A stretch of DNA of 11,086 nucleotides from Anammoximicrobium sp964486845. Lineage in GTDB: Bacteria; Planctomycetota; Planctomycetia; Pirellulales; Pirellulaceae. Below, piece by piece: positions 1 through 7,315 of the stretch. The notes under the pieces are model-generated. The model had not been told where the DNA came from, made no database searches, and was given only the letters and a program-made list of their open reading frames with translations. Made by a program: the position numbers and the translations under genes. The stretch is from positions 1 to 11,086 of the forward strand of contig CAZAQY010000277.1 of the NCBI GenBank assembly GCA_964486845.1, read 5' to 3'. Within the stretch, counting starts at the first letter, position 1, and every line of letters begins with the position of its first letter.

Positions 1-100
1 CAGAACTACACTAAATTCCCGAGGTCACTGTCTCAAACCCATTGACACATTCCGGTTTTCCCCACCTCGTCCTCAACGCCGCTTGGTAGTCCGCCAGCCC

Positions 101-141
101 CGGCTTCCGGGCGTTTTGAAGTGGAAGAGGCAGGAGCTGCC
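101..141. repeat. Short direct repeat, copy 1
   Basis: This 41-base stretch matches 1763-1803 at 33 of 41 positions in the same orientation, with an uninterrupted identical core reading TTGAAGTGGAAG. Read on the minus strand, both copies can be translated as FHFKTPGSR with several changes at third codon positions. The copies bracket the DUF1963-type gene and the truncated DUF7691-like gene. It may be a dispersed repeat of the host genome or the remnant of a mobile element. Only two copies are visible here, so its class is unknown. Confidence 0.5.
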
Positions 142-241
142 GGTCTCGCGGCCGTTGCCGTGTGGTACAATGTTGGCGAGTGGTCGGGCAGGTCCGGCTG
201 GAGAATATCAGACTTCGGCCACACGAGGCCAAGGGACGCCG

Positions 242-547
242 ATGGGTTACTCGACAATGGTGTACGCCCTTGACGTCGGCGAACCGAAGTTGGCTTTCGG
301 GTCGCGGGACCGATCCCTTCTCGCCCGCGCCCGGGCGGCCATCCACGACTTTCAATGCGGCGCCGTAGCTCAGACTCGTCGAGCACTGAAAGCCGCTGAT
401 CAACACTTCGTCGATCCCAGCAATACACCCTCGACTGCCGGAGTGGAGGACGCAGGAGGAGACCAGACTGTCGTGTCCCCTTCTCGCGGGTCGTTATGTT
501 ATCCGCACTGCCCGATGGCCCGGACGGGCCAGTCCGGGCAAAGCTGA
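242..547 (+). pseudogene. 5' fragment of a DUF7691-like gene (probable remnant)
   Basis: An ATG at 242 follows a good Shine-Dalgarno sequence (AAGGGA at 231-236, 5-base spacer). The first 35 or so residues, beginning MGYSTMVYALDV and containing AFGSRDRSLLARAR, resemble the start of small DUF7691-type proteins of unknown function, as far as I recall that family. From about base 349 the translation becomes low-complexity and unlike the family, and the frame runs 49 bases into the 3' end of the convergent DUF1963 gene. I infer that a real gene start was joined to unrelated DNA near 349, where an imperfect inverted repeat (349-358 with 383-392, 9 of 10 pairs) begins. It could also be a short divergent intact gene. 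The family assignment is tentative. Confidence 0.35.
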
Positions 548-1518
548 CAAACGAAAATGTGCAGATTCCCAACGTCCCCGAACATAAAGCCGGGAGCATC
601 CATGATCCCCGGGAGGCATCCGGTCCGTGCTCCCGTAGGGTCCTTCCGCCAGCGGTCCTCCACGGGCGACCAACGATGCCAGTCGCCGCCACCGTATTCC
701 CGCGAGACCAGGGTGAGAAGGTATTTCATTTCCCGTCCGCAGCGACAGGCAGGAACGTCTGGATGCTGGATCCAATGGACATATCCGCCTACCTTGGTAC
801 TCGGGCAGACGCTAAGGTTGTACTCGTAGTATTCGACCGCATAGAGTGACTCGCAGGAAGGGTCGAAAGGCCGATATGGATTGCCGAACGCCTGGGGCAC
901 CACATCAAGAATGCGGCTATCGTGAGAGCACTTCTCTCTGAGGCTAAACGTCAGTTCGGGTGGGAGTTCGCGCGGTGACGGGAACTCCACGACCTGCTCC
1001 GGCATTAGCAAGCAGGGCACAGGCACATAGTCGAGGATGGCCTCTTCGGGCAGCGGGCACCTCGGCGTCCAACGAACACTGTGTGATCGTGTCCGCCAGA
1101 AGGCGATCGGCTCGGTCCAGGTCTCGTGATCAAGCGGACACCACAGCAATTGCAGAAGGTCCTTCCCGGGCGAAAAGCTAGTGGCAGGAGAATCTTCTTG
1201 TCGCAATTGCAGCACGGTAATATACGGTATTCCGTGTTCCGAACAGGTGGGCCAGCGTTCGCCGTCCGGCCAAATGAAATGGCCTCCGAGCTTGCTCGCA
1301 TCCGGGGACGGCTCGTCGCCAAATCGCGGATGCAATCGCAGCGTGGTCCGGGCCATCCCACGGAGTTCGGGCACGAATTCTGTGACATCTACGATGGGAG
1401 CGGGTGTTGTCCGGCCTTCATTCAGTCCGACACGATTCAGGTAGCACGCTGCCAAGTGAAGCTCGCGTTGTTCGCGTGAGTCCCGGCTCCTTCTGCGGTC
1501 GATGTCGGTGATGGGCAT
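499..1518 (-). CDS. DUF1963-family (YwqG-like) protein of unknown function
   Basis: This 339-residue protein has the layout of DUF1963 proteins, which are built from two related halves. The first half has SKLGGHFIWP at 75-84, followed by VLQLRQED (102-109) and LQLLWCP (122-128). The second half repeats the pattern with KVGGYVHWIQHPD (242-254), MKYLLTL (264-270) and GNLHIFVCQLCP (317-328). The cysteines at 257, 259, 324 and 327 might bind metal, though this is speculative. There is no signal peptide, so it is probably cytoplasmic. The biochemical role of the family is not established. The ATG at 1518 lacks a clear Shine-Dalgarno sequence. The gene stands alone, with decayed sequence on both sides and the two copies of the short repeat outside it, which fits an accessory gene acquired separately from its neighbours. 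Confidence 0.75.
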   Translation of the reverse strand: MPITDIDRRRSRDSREQRELHLAACYLNRVGLNEGRTTPAPIVDVTEFVPELRGMARTTLRLHPRFGDEPSPDASKLGGHFIWPDGERWPTCSEHGIPYITVLQLRQEDSPATSFSPGKDLLQLLWCPLDHETWTEPIAFWRTRSHSVRWTPRCPLPEEAILDYVPVPCLLMPEQVVEFPSPRELPPELTFSLREKCSHDSRILDVVPQAFGNPYRPFDPSCESLYAVEYYEYNLSVCPSTKVGGYVHWIQHPDVPACRCGREMKYLLTLVSREYGGGDWHRWSPVEDRWRKDPTGARTGCLPGIMDAPGFMFGDVGNLHIFVCQLCPDWPVRAIGQCG

Positions 1519-1928
1519 AGACGTATCCCAGGGGATGAACTAGAGTCAATTGTATTCGACGTTGGCGCTGCCGAACAGGATGGGTTTACCAAATGACTGC
1601 CTCAGTCGGCGTCTAGGTCTGTTCTCGAGTTCGTCCCTGGACGCAGCTCAACACAGATCCAGCGCCAAATCGAAGGACGGTAGCCGAAATGTGCCTCGTG
1701 GGGCACCGCGTAATCGGATCGCCTGGCGTGGCCCCCCCATCTAGTAAGCAAGCCCCCGCCGTCGGCTTCCAGGTGTCTTGAAGTGGAAGGCGCAGCGGCC
1801 GCCCTGTGGGGCCTGTCGCCTTGAACTGGGCTGACGTTCGGCGACTTGTGGATGCCCCCCATCCTTGCAGTTTTTCAACCAATTCTTACTCTCCCCCTGT
1901 CGGGCTGGTGATTGCCGTGTCTCTGTTT
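1519..1928. other. Intergenic stretch with no convincing gene
   Basis: About 410 bases lie between the DUF1963 gene and the truncated lyase. Short open frames exist on both strands, but none has recognisable protein content or a ribosome binding site. The stretch holds copy 2 of the short repeat (1763-1803). I looked on the minus strand for the missing C-terminal half of the lyase and found no trace of it. Confidence 0.6.
1763..1803. repeat. Short direct repeat, copy 2
   Basis: This is the partner of 101-141 (33 of 41 identical, same orientation, about 1.66 kb apart). In this copy CTTCCA at 1767-1772 and TGGAAG at 1785-1790 also form a 6-bp inverted repeat around a 12-base loop, so the unit could fold as a small hairpin of REP type. 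In copy 1 this arm is one base pair shorter. It lies between the end of the truncated lyase and the DUF1963 gene. Confidence 0.5.
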
Positions 1929-2549
1929 TCACGTTTCCGAATTTCGAAGAGGCTTAGGCCAACACAGGTTGGGGAAATCGTTGTATCGTGAAGTCACGAC
2001 CTGATCGCCGCGGACACCGGTCGCCGGGTCCAGCGTCAACGCCTCACCGCTGCTCCAGACGTGAGCGATCATGGCCTGCGCCCAGTTCGGGGACACGATG
2101 CTTGTTGCCCGCGAGAGCTTTGCCGGCCCGCCGCCTGTCCAGCCGTGCTGGTGCTTGATGTAAATTCGCCAGTAGATGTCGTCGAATGACTGGCCCTTGC
2201 GCACGACTTTGCCCGTGGGGCTGTCACCGAAGAAGACCTTGCGGTTGCCCGTGCCGCGACTGCCTTTTTCGTACAGCGACAACATCGAGCGCCCTTGACC
2301 GCCGAACGCCTGCGTCTCGTCCAGCCGCCCCTGTGACTCCGTGTACGCTTTCTCCGGGCCGTCGAAGTCGTCGCACCAGATGACAGCGTCGTCGGAGGCT
2401 TGCGGTTGGGGCGTGGACATCACCACGCTGTCAATCCGCGGCACTTCGGGGCCGTCTGCGGCTCGACCTGATCGACCAGGGAGCAGGCAGGCAGCGAAGG
2501 TGCAGATTACTGTGAGGCAGGTCATCGAAAACTGTGTGCGCATGGTCAT
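1929..2549 (-). pseudogene. 3'-truncated secreted polysaccharide-lyase-like protein
   Basis: The 206-residue product starts with a signal peptide (hydrophobic stretch about residues 8-23, AACLLPG, then GRAAD near 30-33). It continues with a beta-rich region typical of large planctomycete and verrucomicrobial families of secreted polysaccharide-lyase-like (heparin lyase I or jelly-roll) proteins: DDAVIWCDDFDGPEK, YWRIYIKHQHGW, AQAMIAHVWSSG, LDPATGVRGD and TSRYNDF. Relatives I recall run on for about 100 residues after RYNDF. Here the frame changes to NLCWPKPLRNSET and stops, so the second half of the domain is missing. The cut falls near base 1975. The sequence beyond holds no remnant, which points to deletion or recombination, not a simple frameshift. 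It is divergent from the GH43 gene. No clear Shine-Dalgarno precedes the ATG at 2549 or the in-frame ATG at 2543. Function is probably lost. Confidence 0.6.
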
Positions 2550-2741
2550 TCGTCGCCGTCAGGACTTGGAATTGCCGAGAGTCCCAGTCTAGCAAATCCG
2601 CCGCACGATACCGAGCATGGGCGTTGGAAGGCAGGTCTTCCGCCCCGTTCAGGTCACAACTCGGCGCTGGTGGACAGCCGGACGGGCTGGCAGTACGCTG
2701 GCGTCTTCCGTGCCGCTGGTTTCGAGAAGGAGTCAACCGCC
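2550..2741. promoter_or_regulatory. Divergent intergenic region of the carbohydrate locus
   Basis: These 192 bases separate the truncated lyase (minus) from the GH43 gene (plus) and must hold the promoters of both. I see no convincing -35/-10 pair. A small GGAAG/CTTCC inverted repeat with a 6-base loop occurs near 2626-2641. The Shine-Dalgarno of the GH43 gene is AAGGAG at 2727-2732. Placement as a promoter region rests on gene orientation alone. Confidence 0.4.
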
Positions 2742-3764
2742 GTGAACCGACCGTCGTTTTCTTGGACCATCCTTGCCGTCGCGATAGCCAGCTACCCTGC
2801 TGTTGCCAGCGAACCAATCCGCGACCATTCCGCCTGGACCGACACCGCCGGCAATCCGATCTCCTGCCACGACGGCGGAATCACGCGGGTGGGCGACACG
2901 TTCTACTGGTACGGCACCAGCTACAAGGGCAACCCCACCGGCATCTGGGGCCGCAAGGGCGCCCACCTCCAGCAGGGCTTGAACTGCTACAGCTCGAAGA
3001 ACCTCGTGGACTGGAAGTACGAAGGGGTCTGCCTCCAGTTCCCGAAGGACGGCTGGCTGGCGCAAGGCACCTCGCACCGGCCCAACGTGCTGGCCTGCGA
3101 CAAGACTGGGAAGTACGTGCTGTGGTTCTTCTGCATCGGCACCACGGAGCCGGAGTACCCGGCGGCGATGCTGGCGGTGGCCGTGGCCGACAAACCGGCC
3201 GGTCCGTTCACGTTTGCTGGTCAGCGCAATACGGCCGAAGAACACGGCTGGGGGCAGGACCTTGGGCTGTTCAAGGATCAGGACGGCAAGGGCTACCTGG
3301 TCTACGACGACGGGCACCGCAATATCCGCGTGGACCTGCTGGCCGACGACTTCCTGAGCACCAGCGGCAAGACCACGATCGCCCTGAAAAGCGATGGCCG
3401 GACCAAACGGTACGAGGGCGCCGCCCTGATCCGCTACAAGGGCAAGTACATCGCCGCTGGGTCGGGCGTCGAGGGCTGGAACCCCACGGACACCAGCTAC
3501 GCCGTGGCCGACGCGCCCCTCGGCCCGTATCGCGAGATGGGCCGGATGAGCGAGCAGCGGACCTGGAACAGCCAAATCTCCAACTTCGTGTACATCGCGG
3601 AGAGCGACAAGGTCTTCGCCATGTGCGACCAGTGGTTCCGCGGTCCCCAGGATCAACGTGTCCCCATCGACGAGTCATGCCAGTTGTGGCTGCCCGTGTC
3701 GTTCGACCCGGCAACCGGCGCGGCGCAAATGCTGCACGTCGAACAGTGGGACCCGTGGAAGTGA
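2742..3764 (+). CDS. Secreted GH43-type glycoside hydrolase (exo-galactanase-like, GH43_24 type)
   Basis: I place the start at GTG 2742, not at the upstream ATG 2670. AAGGAG lies 9 bases before the GTG, and starting there gives a clean signal peptide (hydrophobic core about residues 8-20, cleavage after AVAS at 23). The 340-residue product shows five-bladed propeller signatures of GH43: DTAGNPISCHDGG (34-46), FYWYGTSYKG (55-64), CYSSKNLVDWKYEGV (82-96), GKYVLWF (123-129), QDLGLFKDQDGKGYLVYDD (172-190) and GAALIRYKGKYIAAGSGVEGW (226-246). The pattern resembles exo-beta-1,3-galactanases of subfamily 24, which lack the usual first catalytic Asp. E225 in RYEGA is my candidate proton donor and D173 a candidate pKa modulator. 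The beta-helix gene follows after 53 bases, so the pair is probably co-transcribed for degrading an extracellular polysaccharide. The substrate cannot be read from the sequence. Confidence 0.85.
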   Translation: MNRPSFSWTILAVAIASYPAVASEPIRDHSAWTDTAGNPISCHDGGITRVGDTFYWYGTSYKGNPTGIWGRKGAHLQQGLNCYSSKNLVDWKYEGVCLQFPKDGWLAQGTSHRPNVLACDKTGKYVLWFFCIGTTEPEYPAAMLAVAVADKPAGPFTFAGQRNTAEEHGWGQDLGLFKDQDGKGYLVYDDGHRNIRVDLLADDFLSTSGKTTIALKSDGRTKRYEGAALIRYKGKYIAAGSGVEGWNPTDTSYAVADAPLGPYREMGRMSEQRTWNSQISNFVYIAESDKVFAMCDQWFRGPQDQRVPIDESCQLWLPVSFDPATGAAQMLHVEQWDPWK

Positions 3765-3817
3765 CCGATGCCTGCTGCGCGTCCACCGACCTTCAATCAG
3801 CAGTCAAAGAGGTAGCG

Positions 3818-6289
3818 ATGAAGTCCTACTTGTGCGTCTTGATTCCGAGTCTGGTGGCGTCCTGTATGAGCTTCGGCGGCGCAGCGGCGGCGGAGATTGG
3901 CACGGTTACCGAACCAGCCTGCAACGGGGAAGTGATCGTCATCTGTGGAGAGGGCCTCGACCCCAAGGTGACCAAGATCAAGGCGTTCTGTCTCGGGACT
4001 GCCGACGGCAGTTTCCGCTCGGAATCCCTGGAAGACGGCACCCGCCACGCCGCGGCTATCGACCGGCTGCCCGCCGTGCCCGAAGTGCCGCCTGCCGGGT
4101 CACTGGACTGCGAAGTCGTCGGCGGTGGGCCGGGCTATCTCCAGGTGGTGATGCGCTGTTCGCGCCAGCCCTGGATCAGCGTTCCGGCTGTGACTGCGCT
4201 CTGGGCCGGCGATGGGGACGGCAAGCAGTGGAGCCGTCCCTACGTCGTCAACCGTCCGCAGGCCCATTGGCTCAGCCCGGCCAGCCAGACGCCCGGCGAA
4301 GTTCTCCGCATCTTCGGCCGCACGTTTTCCTGGAGCTACCAGTTGCCCGCGGCTCGTGTTCATCTGCGTCGGCAGGGGGGCAGCGAACTCGTGGCGTTGC
4401 GACCTGCCGCCCCTCATCACGAAGATGTTCACACGCAGCGCTGGTGTCTGTCCGCTTGGCTGCCCAACGATCTCGCTCTCGGCCAGTACCAGGTCTTAGT
4501 CCACGGCGGCCACGGCGGCGACTACGGCTGGTCCGAGCCGTTGGCGTTGAGCGTCGCTACGGCGCCGGCACCCGCCGGCCCGGTACTCAATGTGCGCGAT
4601 CTGGGTGCCAACGGCGACGGCGTGAGCGACGACACCGAATCCCTGGCTGCGGCCCTGAAACAGGCTGCGGGCGGCGGAACCGTGCTGTTGCCGCCCGGCA
4701 CCTACGCCGTGAGTCGTACGCTGGCGATCCCGGAGCAGGCGATCGTCCGGGGCACGGGCATGCACCAGAGCATCATTACGAATCTGGAACCGAATACCTT
4801 TCGGCCTGGCGAGCTGACCGACTCGCCACGACGGGCGTTTCGCCCGGCCTTGGTCCAGGGAATGGGCCGTTTTGTGCTTCAAGACTTGACCCTGCGGTTC
4901 ATGCCGGCCACTGCTCCTGCGTTGGAGATCGGCCGCGACGAAGTGTATGTGGAAGACGTGGGACTGTACCGCGTGCGGTTCGAGTCGCGGCAGGATTACG
5001 GCCTATCGGCGGAGCACTCGTACACGCACTCGCCCGTCTCGATCTTCAACGCTCGGCGACTGCGGATGATCCGTTGCGAGACGTACGGTCCCGGCGGGGT
5101 AAACTGCCAGCGGAAGCTGGAGTCCTGCCAGTTCTCGCAAAACAGGTTTGCCGCCGACCGCCGCTGGCGTGGTCACGTCTTCAAGTTCTGGGGCGCAGAG
5201 CACTGCATCTTCGAGGACAACCTGCTCACGGGCGACACCCGCGGCCTGGTGATGCAGACCCATTTCGGTGTCAACTACCAGAACTTCATCGCCGGAAACA
5301 CCGTCGAGCGGACGGTCCTGAGCGGCAACGCCGGGGAAACGTATCTGGTCGAAGGAGCCGGCCTGTTCCTGGAAAGCCCGGTGGAAGCCGCCACGCCGGC
5401 CACCGTAACGACGGCGCGGTGGCCGCAAGGGCACGACGAAGCCAAGCCCCATCGCAAGGTCGTAGGGCGAACCGTCGTCGTGGCTCGCGGACGGGGGTTG
5501 GGCCAATGGCGCCGGATCAGCGCCGTGGACACGGAGAAGAAAACGATCACTGTGGACCGCCCGTGGCGCATCGTCCCGGATCGTTCCAGCGCGGTGGTCG
5601 TCATGAATGGCTTGGTGGAGACGATCTTCGTCAACAACCAGGAGGTCGATTGCGCCAAGGGACTCTACCTGTACTACGCAGGTGCCATCAACAACATCGT
5701 GGACCGGCATATCTGCGATCGGTCGTTGGGCGTGACGCTGATGACCCACGATGACCGGCAGGCGGCCGACGCAGGTGCCCATGAGACAGCCCCCGACTTC
5801 TTCAACTTGATCCGCGACTGCCGGGTGTCGGATGGCGGCGGGATCGTGTTGGGGGCCGGTGGGCGTATGCCGGAGACCGATCAGCCTGCACTGCCTTGGG
5901 CGAACTTCGGCAATCGCGTCCTCGGAAACGAGATCGTACGCACGGTCCCGTTTAGCGGCGCTCAGTACGGCAGCAACTGGCGTTGGGGCGGCGGTTGGAG
6001 CAACCTGCTGGCCGGCATCAACGTCATTCCAATGGACCTGGGCAAGCAACCGGGCACCGGCCTGGACGGGCCGCCGCGCATGTTGGCCAACGTCATCCAG
6101 GACAACTGGGTCGGCCTGTCTGCCGTGGGCGCGGGCATCAGTGTGCGAGCCTCGGACACGCTGGTCTACAAGAATCACTTTCACGCTGTCCGCGCACCGA
6201 TTGTCGATCGGGGCCGCCAGACACGGCAGCTCGAAAACGTCATACGCGACGACGAGGAGTACACGCCCGAACGAGGGCCAATCCGGTAG
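3818..6289 (+). CDS. Secreted pectate-lyase-superfamily (right-handed beta-helix) protein
   Basis: The 823-residue product begins at ATG 3818 with AAAGAGG at 3806-3812 as ribosome binding site and has a signal peptide ending near AAAAE (residue 26). Although its frame stays open back to 2534, that part overlaps the GH43 gene and is not coding. Residues about 30-250 look like two beta-sandwich modules; WLSPASQTPGEVLRIFGRTF (151-170) resembles an IPT/TIG-type fold. At 258 the Pectate_lyase_3 hallmark begins: NVRDLGANGDGVSDDTES, then LLPPGTYAVSRTL (290-302). Many short N- and G-rich beta-helix coils follow (for example FEDNLLTGDTRGL, NFIAGNTVERTV, NVIQDNWVGL) to the C terminus. Family members are polysaccharide lyases, GH28-like or GH55-like hydrolases, or epimerases; which applies here is not evident. 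The 53-base gap after the GH43 gene suggests an operon acting outside the cytoplasm. Confidence 0.85.
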   Translation: MKSYLCVLIPSLVASCMSFGGAAAAEIGTVTEPACNGEVIVICGEGLDPKVTKIKAFCLGTADGSFRSESLEDGTRHAAAIDRLPAVPEVPPAGSLDCEVVGGGPGYLQVVMRCSRQPWISVPAVTALWAGDGDGKQWSRPYVVNRPQAHWLSPASQTPGEVLRIFGRTFSWSYQLPAARVHLRRQGGSELVALRPAAPHHEDVHTQRWCLSAWLPNDLALGQYQVLVHGGHGGDYGWSEPLALSVATAPAPAGPVLNVRDLGANGDGVSDDTESLAAALKQAAGGGTVLLPPGTYAVSRTLAIPEQAIVRGTGMHQSIITNLEPNTFRPGELTDSPRRAFRPALVQGMGRFVLQDLTLRFMPATAPALEIGRDEVYVEDVGLYRVRFESRQDYGLSAEHSYTHSPVSIFNARRLRMIRCETYGPGGVNCQRKLESCQFSQNRFAADRRWRGHVFKFWGAEHCIFEDNLLTGDTRGLVMQTHFGVNYQNFIAGNTVERTVLSGNAGETYLVEGAGLFLESPVEAATPATVTTARWPQGHDEAKPHRKVVGRTVVVARGRGLGQWRRISAVDTEKKTITVDRPWRIVPDRSSAVVVMNGLVETIFVNNQEVDCAKGLYLYYAGAINNIVDRHICDRSLGVTLMTHDDRQAADAGAHETAPDFFNLIRDCRVSDGGGIVLGAGGRMPETDQPALPWANFGNRVLGNEIVRTVPFSGAQYGSNWRWGGGWSNLLAGINVIPMDLGKQPGTGLDGPPRMLANVIQDNWVGLSAVGAGISVRASDTLVYKNHFHAVRAPIVDRGRQTRQLENVIRDDEEYTPERGPIR

Positions 6290-6394
6290 AACTCTGCTCC
6301 CGTCCGTCCCGTAGTTGAAGTAGGCATTTCCGAAAGCTGTGGGAACCGCGCCGTCGCTGGTCTGAACCCCATGAAAATCCTCCAACGGATGTTG

Positions 6395-6826
6395 TCAAGT
6401 GGCTCGGGGCTCCTGTCTCTGGGAGTGCGTTGCCACGAGCACTTCGTAGACCAGGCGGTTCGGGAAGTCCAGCTCGAACCACGATCCGTCGTCGCCGTAG
6501 TAGATGCGTGACAGGGCCGCTGCGACGGCGAGCGACCTCGACAGGCCCACGTCGCAGTGAATCAGCAACACTTCCACCTTGTCCCACACGCGGGCCACGA
6601 AGTCCAGGATTTCGCCGGCCAGGGCCGGCGTGAACGACCTGGACGTGTCCGGCTGCGTGATGTCGTCAAACACGAGCCGCAGCAGGCCCACGCGATTGGC
6701 CTCGCTCAATACCGGGTGCTCGCGGCCGGAGGTGATCGAGATGGCCGCCCAGAGGCGCTCCGACTGGAAGAACTCGGCGTTCCGGGCCGATCGGACCTCG
6801 AAGTGTTTTCGGTCTGCACTGGTCAT
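6395..6826 (-). CDS. Small protein-tyrosine / dual-specificity phosphatase-like protein
   Basis: This 143-residue cytoplasmic protein carries the cysteine-phosphatase P-loop HCDVGLSRS at 90-98: C91 would be the nucleophile and R97 the phosphate-binding arginine of the CX5R motif. The preceding strand KVEVLLIH (83-90) and the following helix LAVAAALSRIYYG (99-111) fit the fold. D54 or D55, in LVFDDITQPD, are candidate general acids by position, as in short dual-specificity phosphatases. Such minimal proteins may act on phosphotyrosine, phosphoserine or non-protein substrates; the substrate here is unknown. Its ATG lies 12 bases beyond the stop of the GNAT gene, with only a weak GAGG upstream, so translation may be coupled. 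The gene converges with the beta-helix gene across 105 bases. Confidence 0.75.
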   Translation of the reverse strand: MTSADRKHFEVRSARNAEFFQSERLWAAISITSGREHPVLSEANRVGLLRLVFDDITQPDTSRSFTPALAGEILDFVARVWDKVEVLLIHCDVGLSRSLAVAAALSRIYYGDDGSWFELDFPNRLVYEVLVATHSQRQEPRAT

Positions 6827-6838
6827 GCGACGGCGGCC

Positions 6839-7285
6839 TCACTGCCCCGGCTTCCGCAGGCGTTTCTTGAACCCTCTGTACGCATCCAGCCTATAGCCGA
6901 GTGATTCGTAGAACCGCTGGGCATCCGTCCGCTCGACTTCCGTGACGAAGATGACGTAGCCGCAGTTACGTTCCACGGCGAGGCTTTCCAATTCGCACAT
7001 CAACGCAGAACCAATGCCCTTCCGTCGCCATTCGGCATCCACGATGACGTCTTCAACGACCATGAACGGGACGCACTCCCCGTACAGTTCTTCGCAGACG
7101 ATTCCCAGCACGGAACCGACCAGCCGCCCATTGTCCTTGGCGGCCAGGAAGATGTAATCTGGGCGCTCTTTGAGCCTGCGGAATGTCGCCCGCATCTTCT
7201 CCAGGCAAGAGTCCTCACCCCAGAACTGCTTGTACAATCCCGCCAGGGCCGGAAGGTCGGCTTCCGTGAGTCTTCCGATTTCCAC
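6839..7285 (-). CDS. GNAT-family N-acetyltransferase
   Basis: The 148-residue protein spans one complete GNAT domain. Motif A is EDVIVDAEWRRKGIGSALM (78-96), in which RRKGIG forms the loop that binds the pyrophosphate of acetyl-CoA. Motif B is AQRFYESLGYR (122-132), with the usual Tyr candidate for the catalytic acid. The N-terminal motif is RLTEADLPALAGLYKQFW. The start is a GTG at 7285 with AGGAAG (minus strand, plus-strand 7294-7299) eight bases before it. Acceptor substrate cannot be deduced; small-molecule, drug or protein acetylation are all possible. It sits 30 bases downstream of the DUF1559 gene and 12 bases upstream of the phosphatase gene, which suggests a shared transcript. Confidence 0.85.
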   Translation of the reverse strand: MEIGRLTEADLPALAGLYKQFWGEDSCLEKMRATFRRLKERPDYIFLAAKDNGRLVGSVLGIVCEELYGECVPFMVVEDVIVDAEWRRKGIGSALMCELESLAVERNCGYVIFVTEVERTDAQRFYESLGYRLDAYRGFKKRLRKPGQ

Positions 7286-7315
7286 GTCTTCAACTTCCTA
7301 CTGGCCGTAGCACCG

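Noticed and set aside
360..432. tRNA-like stretch with TAGCTCAG and a GCTC/GAGC D-arm
   Set aside because: No 5-bp anticodon stem, no proper T-arm and no matching acceptor stem could be formed, so it is not an intact tRNA gene.
101..1803. Integron cassette with attC sites at the two direct repeats
   Set aside because: I could not find the GTTRRRY and RYYYAAC core boxes at either repeat, and no integrase gene is present.
2534..3817. N-terminal 428-codon extension of the beta-helix protein's open frame
   Set aside because: It overlaps the GH43 gene in another frame, is rich in Arg and Gly like a GC-rich shadow, and the signal peptide with ribosome site at 3818 marks the true start.
3658..5754. 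698-codon plus-strand frame within the GH43 and beta-helix genes
   Set aside because: It is extremely Arg- and Ser-rich, has no domain and no ribosome site, and overlaps two well-supported genes.
5003..6385. 460-codon open frame antisense to the beta-helix gene
   Set aside because: Its composition is that of an antisense shadow (repeated V, H, D, R runs) and the opposite strand encodes a convincing secreted protein. Only its first 30 residues, beyond the end of the gene, look mildly protein-like.
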